Numbered from the stretch's first letter, positions 23,258 through 31,941 are shown. The stretch: DNA of 34,338 nt from JANSYP01 sp039184415 (GCA_039184415.1 JBCDBB010000019.1:1-34338), one strand, 5' to 3'. The notes: generated by a model not told the origin, from the sequence alone. Made by a program: numbers and translations.

Positions 23258-24237
23258 CCCTCGACCGGATCGAGCTGCATCTGCATCTCGAAGGGGCCGC
23301 GCCGCCGGCCTTCATCGCCGGGCTCGCAGCGGAGAAAGGCATCGACCTGACCGGCGTGTTCGATGCCGACGGCAGCTATGCGTTCGGGAGCTTCGCCCAT
23401 TTCCTGGAGATCTACGAGGCCGCAACCTCGGTGCTGAAAACGCCCGAGGATTACCGCCGACTGACCCGTGTCGTTCTGGAGGAACAGGCAGCTCACGGAA
23501 TTCTCTACACCGAGGCGTTCCTGTCGCCGGCCTTCTGCGGCGGCGACGACCTGTCGGCCTGGACCGAGTATCTCGCGGCGATTCGCGAGGCCGCGGACGA
23601 AGCCGAAGCGCAGGACGGCGTGATCCTGCGCGGCATCGTCACCGCCGTGCGTCATTTCGGGCCGGAGCGTGCGCGCGCGAGTGCTGCCTGCGCCCAGGAA
23701 ACCGCAGGGGACTGGCTGGTGGGCTTCGGGATGGGGGGCAATGAACGTGTCGGGCGCACGGGCGAATACACCTACGCCTTCGACATGGCGCGCGAGGCCG
23801 GGCTGCGGCTGACGAGCCACGCCGGTGAATGGGACGGACCGGAGTCGGTGGCCGATACGCTGGATCATCTGCGCGTCGAACGGCTCGGCCATGGCGTGCG
23901 GGCGGTCGAGGATGACGCGCTGGTCGACCGGCTGGCCGAGGCCGGGACGGTGCTGGAGGTCTGTCCGGGGTCCAACATCGCGCTCGGGCTCTATCCGGAC
24001 TGGCGCGCCCATCCCATCGAACGGCTGCGTACGCGCGGTGTAAAAGTGACCGTCTCGACCGATGATCCGCCCTTCTTTCACACGACCATGAGCAAAGAAT
24101 ACGAGTGTCTGGCGGAGGCCTTCGATTGGGACGACGCGGAGTTTCGCACGCTCAACCGGGTTGCGGCAGAGGCCGCGTTTTGCGACGAGACAACCCGCGC
24201 GCGTCTCATCGAAGCATTGGAGCCCAAGGATGCCTGA
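23254..24237 (+). CDS. add: Adenosine deaminase
   Basis: The 327-aa protein of the amidohydrolase superfamily deaminates adenosine or deoxyadenosine to inosine forms. Zinc and catalytic residues are in place: HLH (residues 9-11) in RIELHLHLEG, His189 and Glu192 in SHAGEW, His213 in RLGHG, and Asp270-Asp271 in STDDPPFFHT. The start is the GTG at 23254, which overlaps the deoB stop (GTGA) and has AAGGG upstream; this fits the usual N-terminus. It is slightly shorter than E. coli Add but complete. The gene overlaps upp by 8 nt. An adenine deaminase is a related alternative, but the operon and motif set favour adenosine. Confidence 0.9.
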   Translation: MTLDRIELHLHLEGAAPPAFIAGLAAEKGIDLTGVFDADGSYAFGSFAHFLEIYEAATSVLKTPEDYRRLTRVVLEEQAAHGILYTEAFLSPAFCGGDDLSAWTEYLAAIREAADEAEAQDGVILRGIVTAVRHFGPERARASAACAQETAGDWLVGFGMGGNERVGRTGEYTYAFDMAREAGLRLTSHAGEWDGPESVADTLDHLRVERLGHGVRAVEDDALVDRLAEAGTVLEVCPGSNIALGLYPDWRAHPIERLRTRGVKVTVSTDDPPFFHTTMSKEYECLAEAFDWDDAEFRTLNRVAAEAAFCDETTRARLIEALEPKDA

Positions 24238-24871
24238 GGACACTTCCCATCTGACCATTGTCCGCCATCCGCTGGTCCAGCACAAACTGACGCTGATGCG
24301 CAAGAAGGACACGCCGACATCGGATTTCCGGCGCTTGCTGCGCGAGATCAGCCAGCTGCTGGCCTACGAGATCACCCGCGGCCTGCCGATGAGCACGCGC
24401 CGGATCGAGACGCCGATGATGGAGATGGACGCGCCGGTGCTGGACGGCAAAAAGCTGGCGCTGATCTCGATCCTGCGGGCGGGCAACGGGCTGCTCGACG
24501 GGGTGCTGGAGCTGATCCCATCCGCCCGCGTCGGGTTTGTGGGCCTGTACCGTGACGAGGAAACGCTCCTGCCGGTGCAGTATTACTTCAAGGTGCCCGA
24601 GGAGTTGGGCGACCGGGTGGTCATCGCGCTCGACCCGATGCTGGCGACGGGCAACTCCTCGGCGGCGGCGGTCGATCTGCTCAAGAAGGCCGGCGCGACC
24701 GACATCCGCTTCATGTGCCTGCTGGCCGCGCCCGAAGGCGTGGCGCGCATGCAGACCGCCCATCCCGACGTGCCGGTTGTGACCGCGGCGCTCGACGATG
24801 GTCTGACCGATCATGGCTATATCTTTCCGGGCCTCGGCGATGCCGGCGACCGGATGTTCGGGACGAAATGA
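24230..24871 (+). CDS. upp: Uracil phosphoribosyltransferase
   Basis: The 213-aa protein makes UMP from uracil and PRPP. The N-terminal segment (HLTIVRHPLVQHKLTLMRKKDT) and ILRAGNGLLDGVLELIP are characteristic. The PRPP-binding loop is VIALDPMLATGNSSAAAV (about 126-143), with Asn replacing the second Gly of the common ATGGS. The uracil-binding end DHGYIFPGLGDAGDRMFGT is intact. The start at 24230 is supported by GGAG...AAGG upstream and lies within the end of add. It closes the enzymatic part of the salvage operon by recycling the uracil released from deoxyuridine and uridine. Its stop overlaps the next gene (ATGA). Confidence 0.95.
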   Translation: MPEDTSHLTIVRHPLVQHKLTLMRKKDTPTSDFRRLLREISQLLAYEITRGLPMSTRRIETPMMEMDAPVLDGKKLALISILRAGNGLLDGVLELIPSARVGFVGLYRDEETLLPVQYYFKVPEELGDRVVIALDPMLATGNSSAAAVDLLKKAGATDIRFMCLLAAPEGVARMQTAHPDVPVVTAALDDGLTDHGYIFPGLGDAGDRMFGTK

Positions 24872-25437
24872 CCCTGCGCGCGGTCCTCTTGGCGGCGGGC
24901 CTAGCTCTTTGCGCCCCAGGGGCCGCGTCTGCCCAAGCCGACCTTCCCGAACCGGTGGAGCCGCCGCCTGCGGGTTTTGCGCCCGACGCCTATGTCGACA
25001 GTGCGGGCTGCGGTTTCCTGCGCGTGCGGGTTGGGGGCGAACCCGTCTGGGCGCCGCGGTTTCGTATGGATGGCACGCAGCTCTGCGGGTTGCCGCCGAG
25101 CTTCGGCGCGACCCCCGGAACCGCGACGGAGACCGAAGCCAGCCCGCAGCCCGAAACCGGGTCGGTGGCGGATGCCGACGACGCGTCCGACCCCGGCGAA
25201 GAACGCACGCGGCCGCCGGGCTATTATGTCCAGGCCGGGGCCTTCCGGCTGCGCGAGAATGCTCTTGGCGTGCGCGACGCCTTCCTGGCTCAGGGCTGGG
25301 GCGCCGAGACGGAGCCGGCCGGGCGGCTGACGGCGGTCTTTGCGGGACCCTTTGCCGGTGAGGAGGACGCCCAGGCGGCGCTGGCATCGATCCGGCGACA
25401 GGGGATGCCGGACGCGTTCGTGTTTCGCCAGGACTGA
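24868..25437 (+). CDS. Exported SPOR-domain protein
   Basis: The 189-aa protein has a signal peptide (MTLRAVLLAAGLALCAPGAA, cleavage about after ASAQA), a Pro/Ala-rich linker with two cysteines (GCGFL and LCGLP) and a C-terminal SPOR-like repeat (about 115-189). The latter has YYVQAGAFRLRENALGVRDAF and LTAVFAGPFAGEEDAQAALASIRRQG, the two-repeat pattern of SPOR domains. SPOR domains bind denuded peptidoglycan at division sites, so a periplasmic envelope role is likely. It overlaps upp by 4 nt, an unexpected place for an envelope gene at the end of a nucleoside operon, though co-transcription need not mean related function. No catalytic domain is seen. Confidence 0.82.
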   Translation: MTLRAVLLAAGLALCAPGAASAQADLPEPVEPPPAGFAPDAYVDSAGCGFLRVRVGGEPVWAPRFRMDGTQLCGLPPSFGATPGTATETEASPQPETGSVADADDASDPGEERTRPPGYYVQAGAFRLRENALGVRDAFLAQGWGAETEPAGRLTAVFAGPFAGEEDAQAALASIRRQGMPDAFVFRQD

Positions 25438-25451
25438 GCCGCCGGGCGGTC

Positions 25452-26450
25452 TCAGCGCGCGCAGATATCCTGCAGGCGGACCCAGTCGGCATCGGACAAG
25501 AGCGGGCTTGGCTCGGTCGCGGCGTTCGTCAGCTTGGGCACCGGCATGCCGCGCGAGGTCAGATCGAACAGATAAGCCGCGGGCGCGATCCGGGCCTCCG
25601 CGAACCGGGCGCCGAGATCGCCGGGATCCTCGGCGGGCGCGAGTGGCATGGTCTCGGCAAAGGCGCGCAGCGCACCGTCGCTCACCCGGCCAGTGGTCAG
25701 CAGCCTCACGCTGGTCCAGAGCCCGGCATGATCGAGCAGTTCGACGAGCGGCGGTGCGGCCCCGGCCCGCGCCGCTTCGGCCAGCAGATAGCCCGCGGGC
25801 ACATCGGCACTGGCGGGTTTCTCGATCAGCTCGCGATGGATCAGCAGTGTGCCCCCAGGCAGGGACATGGTGCGCACCGGCCCCCCCGACAGGACCGCGA
25901 CGCGGCGGGCATCGTCGGGAAAGAGCCGGTCGGACAGCCGGTCGGCCGCGCGCAGGCTCGGCCCGTGGGTGCAGGTCGGGCCCGTCACCGGCACGAGATG
26001 GCGCAGCAGTCGGTTGCCGATATCGGCCTGAACGGCCTGGGGCAGGGCGGCGGCGGTATGGGCGCGAATCGCGCCAGGCACCCAGAGAACAGCGGCAATC
26101 GCGATGAGCGCCGCAAGCGTCCAGCCTCCCAGGCTCCGCAATCGCCCGTGATGGGGTGCGCTGCGCCGGATCGCGCCGCGCACGGTCTCGATCGCGTCCA
26201 CCATGGTCTTGTCGTCAAGCTCCAGCGACTCGCTGCTGTCCGCGCCGGGCCGGTAGAGCGCCGGCATCTCGCCGGGATTGACCCGCTCCAGCGCCGGGAG
26301 CGACCAGTGCGACAGCGCCACTTCGCCCTCGCTGACGATAACGAGGGTCGCCTTGCCCATCGTGACAAAGACATTCTTGCGCTGCGCGTCGGCATCCGCG
26401 CGCCAGACGCCAGGGCTTTCCAGACGTTCGTACCGGGACAGGACCGTCAC
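25452..26450 (-). CDS. Single-pass membrane protein with degenerate M48 peptidase-like domain
   Basis: The 332-aa protein has a cytoplasmic N-terminal region (about 1-105, resembling a small regulatory or PH-like beta domain), one transmembrane helix (about 108-128) and a periplasmic C-terminal region. The latter follows the order of M48 zinc peptidases: VQADIGNRLLRHLVP (about 140-154), then SLPGGTLLIHRELIE (196-210) resembling the M48 'lPGG-i-v-rgll' strand. The expected HExxH helix position is occupied by AEAARA (about 224-229). The zinc motif is therefore absent, suggesting a non-catalytic relative. Start is probably the GTG at 26450, with only a weak G-rich site upstream. It converges with the SPOR gene, 14 nt between stops. 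The M48 relationship is inferred by eye. Confidence 0.7.
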   Translation of the reverse strand: MTVLSRYERLESPGVWRADADAQRKNVFVTMGKATLVIVSEGEVALSHWSLPALERVNPGEMPALYRPGADSSESLELDDKTMVDAIETVRGAIRRSAPHHGRLRSLGGWTLAALIAIAAVLWVPGAIRAHTAAALPQAVQADIGNRLLRHLVPVTGPTCTHGPSLRAADRLSDRLFPDDARRVAVLSGGPVRTMSLPGGTLLIHRELIEKPASADVPAGYLLAEAARAGAAPPLVELLDHAGLWTSVRLLTTGRVSDGALRAFAETMPLAPAEDPGDLGARFAEARIAPAAYLFDLTSRGMPVPKLTNAATEPSPLLSDADWVRLQDICAR

Positions 26451-26528
26451 TGGGCCCCCACTGCTCGTTTTTCGTTGCCGTCAAGTTAGACGAGCCGTGC
26501 GGTTCGCACAATCGCGCTGGTACAGCGG

Positions 26529-27506
26529 TCACTGCGCCCTAGGGCTGTTTGTCCGGCTGCCGAGCGCCCAATCCAGCCCGAAGCTCAGCACCATGGCGAG
26601 CGCCGCGATGCCAAGCGCGTCCTCGCCCCGGATGAGCGCCGTCGAGGCGCTCGGCCCGACGACGGTCACCGCGGCCACAGAGTAGGCCAGCGGCGGCACG
26701 ATGTTCTGCGCCGGCATGAACCGTAAGCCCGTGGCCACCGCGAGGGCGCAGATCGTCCCGATGACCAGATGGTTCTGTGCCAGTCCGAAGGGTCCAAGCA
26801 CCCCTTGGGCCAGAAGACCTGCCAGAAACGCGCCCAGCACGGCGCCGATGGCAAAGCGCAGATGCGCGATGTAGGCCGCGCGCGGCGGGACGAGGGCACG
26901 AAAGACGAACATCAGGATCAGCCAAATGGCTTCGGGACGGTGCATCGTCTGGGTCAGGGTGATCGTGAGAAAGAGGCCGATAGCCAGGAACAGGACCAGC
27001 GCGAGGGCTTCGGTCGCTGGGGCGGGCTGCGGCGCTCGGGATCCCACTCCGCCAGCTGCCCAAATCGCGACGAAGCCGAGTCCCGCCGAGGCGGCGTAGA
27101 CCGCGGCGCTGGTGGGATCCCATGGCGGGGCGGTTCGGGATGCCGTGTGCAGCAGGACCGTGGCGGCGATGGCGATCGTCATGGCGCGCCCGCCGCTGCG
27201 CCAGGCCTCCACCCCGCAGAGCAGGGCGAGGCCGAGCGCCACGGCGCGTGGATCAATGCCGGGGGTGGGAGTTTCTACGAGAGAAGCCGCGGTCCAGGCG
27301 ACAAGTATCGCCAGCAGAGCCTGACGTATCTGCCCGAAGACAGCGCCCGCGAGACCGCAGATCACACCCGCCGCAGCCGTGAGCACGAGGCTGCCGGATG
27401 CAAACCCGTCCAGGCTGCCCGCCGCGATCATTGGAATTGCCAGAACGATCAACACGCCGATCACCCGCCGCCAGGGCATTCGGCGCGGCGCTGTCCCGGC
27501 GACCAT
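26529..27506 (-). CDS. FUSC-like integral membrane protein
   Basis: The 325-aa protein is very hydrophobic, with about nine or ten predicted membrane segments in two clusters separated by a short polar stretch (about 155-165). The second half, AIWLILMFVFRALVPPRAAYIAHLRFAIGAVLGAFLAGLLAQ, resembles the core of the FUSC (fusaric acid resistance / aromatic acid exporter) superfamily. Such proteins export organic acids or are uncharacterised. It starts 6 nt after the stop of the 3-hydroxyacyl-CoA dehydrogenase gene, with no obvious ribosome binding site of its own, so translation may be coupled. The context could mean export or tolerance of organic acids produced in beta-oxidation, but that is conjecture. 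No soluble partner is visible. Confidence 0.65.
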   Translation of the reverse strand: MVAGTAPRRMPWRRVIGVLIVLAIPMIAAGSLDGFASGSLVLTAAAGVICGLAGAVFGQIRQALLAILVAWTAASLVETPTPGIDPRAVALGLALLCGVEAWRSGGRAMTIAIAATVLLHTASRTAPPWDPTSAAVYAASAGLGFVAIWAAGGVGSRAPQPAPATEALALVLFLAIGLFLTITLTQTMHRPEAIWLILMFVFRALVPPRAAYIAHLRFAIGAVLGAFLAGLLAQGVLGPFGLAQNHLVIGTICALAVATGLRFMPAQNIVPPLAYSVAAVTVVGPSASTALIRGEDALGIAALAMVLSFGLDWALGSRTNSPRAQ

Positions 27507-27512
27507 GGGGGA

Positions 27513-29711
27513 TCAGGCGGCTTGCGCGGCCGACGAGAACCTGTCGTAAAACCCCTCGCCGCTTTCGGCCAACTCGCGTAACAGGGTGGGAGCAGCGAAG
27601 CGCGGGCCGAACTTGGCCTCCAGACCCTCGCAAATCTCCACCGCCTTCGCCGCACCGATCATATCGAGCCAGCTGAAGGGCCCGCCGGACCAGGGCGCAA
27701 AGCCCCAGCCGAGGATCGCGGCGACATCGCCCTCGCGGATGTCCATCAGCACGCCGTCTTCGAGCGCGCGGACGGCCTCTAGCGACTGGATCATCAGCAG
27801 TCGGTGCTGAACCTCGGTCAGCGCGGGCTGGGTCTCGGCCGTCGGATACTGGGCCGTCAGACCCTCCCAGAGTCCGGTCCGTTTTCCTTTCTCGTCATAG
27901 GCATAGAAGCCGGCATTTGCCTTGCGGCCCAGACGGCCCGCGTCTTCCAGCCAGAAGACGACCTCATCGACCTCGCCGTCGGGATAGGCGTCTCCCATCG
28001 CGGCGCGGGTCGCCCGCGCGATCTTGGCGCCGAGGTCGATGGAGACCTCATCGGTCAGCTGCAGCGGGCCCACGGGCATGCCGACGAGCTTGGCCGCATT
28101 CTCGACCAGCGCGGGCTCCACGCCCTCGCGGACCATGCGGATGCCTTCGTTGGTGTAGGGCAGGATGCAGCGGTTGGCGTAGAAATAGCGTGCGTCATGG
28201 ACCACGATGGGCGTCTTGCGGATCTGGCGGACGAAATCGAGCGCCTTGGCCACCGCGCGGTCGCCGGTTTCCTTGCCGCGAATGATCTCCACCAGCATCA
28301 TCCGGTCGACGGGCGAGAAGAAATGGATGCCGACGAACTGCGTCGCATCGCGGCTGGCCTTGGCCAGCTCCGTGATCGGCAGGGTCGAGGTGTTGGTGGC
28401 AAAAATCGCATCCTCGGGCAGATGCGCCTCGGCCTTTCGGGTGGCTTCCGCCTTGATGCCCGGCTCTTCGAACACCGCCTCCACGACCAGATCGCAGCCG
28501 GCGAGGGCGGCATAGTCCGGCGTTGGGGTGATCCGCGCGAGCAATGTGGCCTTCTTCTCGGGCGTCGATTTCCTGCGGCTGATGGCCTTGTCGAGCAGCG
28601 CCTCGGAATGGGCCTTGCCACGGTCGGCGGCCTCCTGGTCGCGGTCGATGAGCACGACCTCGATCCCCGCCTGGGCCGCGACATAGGCGATGCCTGCGCC
28701 CATCATACCCGCGCCCAGAACGCCGAGCTTCTTGACGGACTGGTCCGGCGCGGCGGGGCGGTTGGCGCCTTTCTCCAGCGCTTCCTTGTTGACGAAGAGC
28801 GAGCGGATCATCGCGCCCGAGGACGGGTTGAGAAGGATACCGGTGAAGTAGCGCGCCTCGATCCGCAGCGCGGTGTCGAAGGGCACGAGCGCGCCTTCAT
28901 AGACCGCCGACAGCAATGCCTTGGCCGCCGGATAGACGCCCTTGGTCTTGCCGTTCACCATTGCCGAGGCGCCGACATAGGTCATGAAGCCCGCCGGGTG
29001 ATAGGGCGCGCCGCCGGGCATCTTGTAGCCTTTCTGGTCCCAGGGCTTGACCAGGTCCGCATCCTTGGCCTCCAGCACCCAGGCCTTGGCGCGGGCGAGC
29101 AGCTCCTCCGGCGGCACGCATTCGTCGATCAGCCCGGCCTTGGCGGCCTTGGCGGGTTCCAGAAGCTTGCCCTCCAGCAGATAGGGGGCGGCCGCCATCA
29201 CGCCGAGCTTGCGGATCAGACGCGTCGTGCCGCCGCCGCCGGGAAAGATCCCGACCATGATCTCGGGCAGGCCGATCTTGGCCTTCGGGTTGTCGGCGGC
29301 AAAGATCCGGTGGCAGGCCAGCGGCAGCTCCAGCCCGATGCCGAGCGCGGTGCCGGGCAGGGCGGCCACGATGGGCTTGCCGCCCTTCAGGGACTTCGGG
29401 TCCATGCCGGCGCGCTCGATCCGGCGCATCATGGCATGGCCGTCCATGGTGAAATCGAAGATGTCGCCTGCGGGGTTTTGGGAGTTCTCGGAGAGCGACC
29501 GGATGGTGTTGAGATCCATGCCCCCGGCGAAACTGTCCTTGCCCGAGGTCAGGATCACGCCCTTGACGGCATCGTCGGCCAGCGCGTCCTCGATGAACCC
29601 CTTGAGCTCCTGAATGCCGCTCAGCGACATCACGTTCATCGATTTGTCAGGGACGTCCCAGGTGATGGTGGCGACGCCGTCGGCGTCCAGGGCATAGCTG
29701 AATTCGGTCAT
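27513..29711 (-). CDS. fadJ: Bifunctional enoyl-CoA hydratase / 3-hydroxyacyl-CoA dehydrogenase
   Basis: The 732-aa protein is the alpha subunit of bacterial beta-oxidation. The crotonase domain (about 1-190) has the oxyanion segment FAGGMDL and the two catalytic glutamates in LGIGLELPLACHRI (about 128) and IGLPEIMVGIFPGGGG (about 150). The NAD-binding domain starts at about 327 with GVLGAGMMGAGIA; the catalytic His is in FVGIHFFSPVDRMMLVEII. The C-terminal 3HCDH domains follow. AAGGACGACGGAG precedes the ATG at 29711; the upstream in-frame extension to 30041 overlaps the cupin gene and is rejected. FadJ/FadB cannot be separated with confidence. It lies 91 nt downstream of the cupin gene, in a cluster with thiolase and acyl-CoA dehydrogenase. 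Confidence 0.93.
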   Translation of the reverse strand: MTEFSYALDADGVATITWDVPDKSMNVMSLSGIQELKGFIEDALADDAVKGVILTSGKDSFAGGMDLNTIRSLSENSQNPAGDIFDFTMDGHAMMRRIERAGMDPKSLKGGKPIVAALPGTALGIGLELPLACHRIFAADNPKAKIGLPEIMVGIFPGGGGTTRLIRKLGVMAAAPYLLEGKLLEPAKAAKAGLIDECVPPEELLARAKAWVLEAKDADLVKPWDQKGYKMPGGAPYHPAGFMTYVGASAMVNGKTKGVYPAAKALLSAVYEGALVPFDTALRIEARYFTGILLNPSSGAMIRSLFVNKEALEKGANRPAAPDQSVKKLGVLGAGMMGAGIAYVAAQAGIEVVLIDRDQEAADRGKAHSEALLDKAISRRKSTPEKKATLLARITPTPDYAALAGCDLVVEAVFEEPGIKAEATRKAEAHLPEDAIFATNTSTLPITELAKASRDATQFVGIHFFSPVDRMMLVEIIRGKETGDRAVAKALDFVRQIRKTPIVVHDARYFYANRCILPYTNEGIRMVREGVEPALVENAAKLVGMPVGPLQLTDEVSIDLGAKIARATRAAMGDAYPDGEVDEVVFWLEDAGRLGRKANAGFYAYDEKGKRTGLWEGLTAQYPTAETQPALTEVQHRLLMIQSLEAVRALEDGVLMDIREGDVAAILGWGFAPWSGGPFSWLDMIGAAKAVEICEGLEAKFGPRFAAPTLLRELAESGEGFYDRFSSAAQAA

Positions 29712-29802
29712 CTCCGTCGTCCTTCTGCTGGCCCGGTTGCAGGGGCCGAATGGGATATCTGCACCGCGTCGCTGCAGCGGGGGTGCCTCTGCCACAGGCG
29801 GT

Positions 29803-30279
29803 TCACCCGTCGTCTCCGTCGCGGTAGGGGGTGCCATCGCGGCGCGTGAAGACCGCGCCGCCATTCTCCATCGTGACCATGAGATCGACGTCCGAATAGG
29901 TCGCGACCTCCCGCTGCGATTTCGTGCCCACGACCAGAAAACGCGCGACCTCGGCCGTCGGGTTGATGAAACAGTGCCCGTCCGCCACGCCCGCGGGGAA
30001 GGCAGCGCAATCGCCCGCGGCCATCGGCGTCTCGCCCGCATCGGTCACCATGATCAGACCGCCCTCCGTCACCATGACGAACTCGTCCTCATGGGCATGC
30101 CAGTGGCGCAGGCTCGACCGCGCACCGGGCTCCAGCGACACCAGATTGACGCCGAACTGGGTCAGACCGCCCGCCTGACCGAGGCGGAGCGAGGACCGCC
30201 CCGCCATCTGGTCGCCATAGGGCGCGGGATAGAGCGAGCCTGTCTTCACCGGAACGGAGGCGAGATCGAGTTTCGGCAT
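29803..30279 (-). CDS. Cupin-domain protein
   Basis: This 158-aa single-cupin protein has motif 1 with LRHWHAHEDEFVMVTEG (about 57-73), giving His, His and Glu metal ligands, and motif 2 in AAFPAGVADGHCFINPT (about 92-108) with a fourth His. The tail contains a conserved-looking YSDVDLMVTMENG and a DGTPY end that I have seen in small alphaproteobacterial cupins of unknown role. CAGGAGG is ideally placed before the ATG at 30279, 1 nt after the preceding stop. It may bind a metal and act on an acyl or phenolic compound, or it may be a ligand sensor. The position between thiolase and FadJ suggests a link to CoA-ester catabolism, but no reaction can be named. Confidence 0.82.
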   Translation of the reverse strand: MPKLDLASVPVKTGSLYPAPYGDQMAGRSSLRLGQAGGLTQFGVNLVSLEPGARSSLRHWHAHEDEFVMVTEGGLIMVTDAGETPMAAGDCAAFPAGVADGHCFINPTAEVARFLVVGTKSQREVATYSDVDLMVTMENGGAVFTRRDGTPYRDGDDG

Positions 30280-30280
30280 G

Positions 30281-30730
30281 TCAACCTCCTGTTCCGTCCC
30301 GAAGCTCCGCGCCCGCGTCGGGCGTCATCGCCGGAATGCGGTTCACCCAGTCATTATGGGCCACCGCATTCATCATCGAGGTCGCGCGCCAGATCTCGCC
30401 CTCCCGGCGCAGGGTCACCGACGAGCAATAGGGGTCGATGATCCGGTGGCTCCGGCGCAGGATGTGGGTCTCATAGACACCGACGGCCAGCACCGGCTCG
30501 ATCATCGTGGTCTGCTTTGCCACGCGGACCAGGTCGGTCACGCCCTGTTCATGGATGCTGGCGACATAGCTGCGAAAGGCCTCGCGCAGGTCCTGTTCGG
30601 CCCGGGCGATCGTGGTCTCGGAGCCGGTGATCACGCTGAAGGGCAAAGAGAGCATGTCCACGAACGCCTCTTCGTCGCCGGCGATAAAACTGTCCACGGC
30701 CCGGTCGAGCCAGGCTTGAAGATCGAACAT
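30281..30730 (-). CDS. NTF2/SnoaL-like protein
   Basis: The 149-aa protein has the layout of the NTF2-like superfamily: an N-terminal helix (FDLQAWLDRAVDSFIAGD), a second helix and beta strands (FVDMLSLPFSVITG), then a long helix (EQDLREAFRSYVASIHEQG) and an antiparallel sheet (TTMIEPVLAVGVYETHILRRS ... IWRATSMMNAV). The C-terminal ~20 residues look disordered. No defined catalytic residues can be assigned. Its ATG shares a base with the thiolase stop (TGATG), so it is translationally coupled to thiolase, and it is followed after 1 nt by the cupin gene. This is a conserved-looking block, and the protein may be an accessory or a small enzyme in acyl-CoA metabolism. The fold call is by eye. Confidence 0.7.
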   Translation of the reverse strand: MFDLQAWLDRAVDSFIAGDEEAFVDMLSLPFSVITGSETTIARAEQDLREAFRSYVASIHEQGVTDLVRVAKQTTMIEPVLAVGVYETHILRRSHRIIDPYCSSVTLRREGEIWRATSMMNAVAHNDWVNRIPAMTPDAGAELRDGTGG

Positions 30731-31941
30731 CAGACCCTTTCGAGCACCGTCGCCGCCCCCATGCCGGACGCGATGCAGAGCGTTGCAAGCCCCGTTTCCT
30801 TGTCCTGACGCTCCATCTCGTCGAGGAGCGTGCCGATGATGATCGCGCCGGTGGCGCCCAGCGGGTGCCCCATCGCGATCGCGCCGCCATTGACATTGAC
30901 CCTGTCCGGGTCCGCGTCGAATGCCTGCAGAAAGCGCAGCACGACCGCCGCGAAAGCCTCGTTGACCTCGATCAGGTCGATATCGCCGATCTCCATGCCG
31001 GTCTCGGCCAGCACCTTTTCGGTCACCGGCACCGGACCGGTCAGCATGATCGTCGGATCGGTGCCGATCTTGGCAGTGTGCTTGATCCGGGCGCGGGGCG
31101 TCAGGCCGTACTCCTCGCCGAACGCCTGGTTGCCGATCAGCAGCGCGGCGGCGCCGTCCACGATCCCCGAAGAGTTGCCTGCGTGGTGCACATGCTCGAT
31201 CCGCTCCAGATGGGGATATTTCATGATCGCCACGGCGTCGAAACCGGGCATGACCTCACCCATATCGCGGAAGGCGGGTTTGAGTGCGCCGAGGCTCTGC
31301 ATGTCGGTTTCGGGCCGCATATACTCATCACGGTCGAGGATCGGCAGGCCGTTCCGGTCGGTGACCTCGATGATCGACTTGCCAAAGCGCCCGTCATCCC
31401 AGGCCGCCTTGGCGCGTTGCTGGGACTTAACCGCGTATTCGTCGGTGTCATCGCGGGTGAAGCCGTATTCGGTGGCGATGATGTCGGCCGAAATCCCCTG
31501 GGGGACGAAGTATTTCTCCATCGCCACGGTCGGGTCCACGGCAACAGCTGCACCGTCCGAACCCATGGGGACGCGACCCATCATCTCGACCCCGCCGGCG
31601 ACATAGGCTCGCCCGGCGCCGCCTTTCACCTGGTTGGCGGCGAGGTTCACCGCCTCCATGCCCGAGGCGCAGAAACGGTTGATCGAAAGCCCCGGCACCT
31701 GTTCGTCGAACTCCGAGGCCAGAACCACGGTGCGCGCCAGGCAGCCGCCCTGTTCGCCGACTTGCGTGACATTGCCCCAGATCACGTCCTCGATCGCGGT
31801 CGTGTCCAGGTTGTTGCGGTGTTTCAACGCGTTGAGCGTCTGGGCCGAGAGCGCCAGCGAGGTCACCTCATGCAGGCTGCCATCCTTGCGGCCGCGTCCT
31901 CGCGGCGTCCGCAAAGCGTCGTAGATGAAGGCGTCTTCCAT
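30730..31941 (-). CDS. fadA: Acetyl-CoA C-acyltransferase (thiolase)
   Basis: The 403-aa thiolase cleaves 3-ketoacyl-CoA to acetyl-CoA and a shortened acyl-CoA. The nucleophilic Cys91 is in INRFCASGMEAVNLA. The other catalytic residues lie in IEVNEAFAAVVLRF, GGAIAMGHPLGATGA (His about 359) and LCIASGMGAATVLERV (Cys about 389). Length and first-line sequence (MEDAFIYDALRTPRGRGRKDGSLHEV) match the degradative FadA/PcaF branch. GAGGTAGCG precedes the ATG at 31941; part of this site is formed by the TAG stop of the GST gene. It forms the natural partner of FadJ and the acyl-CoA dehydrogenase in the cluster. A more specific beta-ketoadipyl-CoA thiolase role is possible but lacks context. Confidence 0.92.
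   Translation of the reverse strand: MEDAFIYDALRTPRGRGRKDGSLHEVTSLALSAQTLNALKHRNNLDTTAIEDVIWGNVTQVGEQGGCLARTVVLASEFDEQVPGLSINRFCASGMEAVNLAANQVKGGAGRAYVAGGVEMMGRVPMGSDGAAVAVDPTVAMEKYFVPQGISADIIATEYGFTRDDTDEYAVKSQQRAKAAWDDGRFGKSIIEVTDRNGLPILDRDEYMRPETDMQSLGALKPAFRDMGEVMPGFDAVAIMKYPHLERIEHVHHAGNSSGIVDGAAALLIGNQAFGEEYGLTPRARIKHTAKIGTDPTIMLTGPVPVTEKVLAETGMEIGDIDLIEVNEAFAAVVLRFLQAFDADPDRVNVNGGAIAMGHPLGATGAIIIGTLLDEMERQDKETGLATLCIASGMGAATVLERV

Noticed and set aside
29761..29786. CGCTGCAGCG palindrome with flanking GCACC/GGTGC between cupin and fadJ
   Set aside because: It could be a weak hairpin, but the outer arms are not in register with the inner palindrome and there is no T-tract; not enough to call a terminator or operator.
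27804..29849. 681-aa plus-strand reading frame antisense to fadJ
   Set aside because: Shadow of the FadJ gene; no domain, biased composition.
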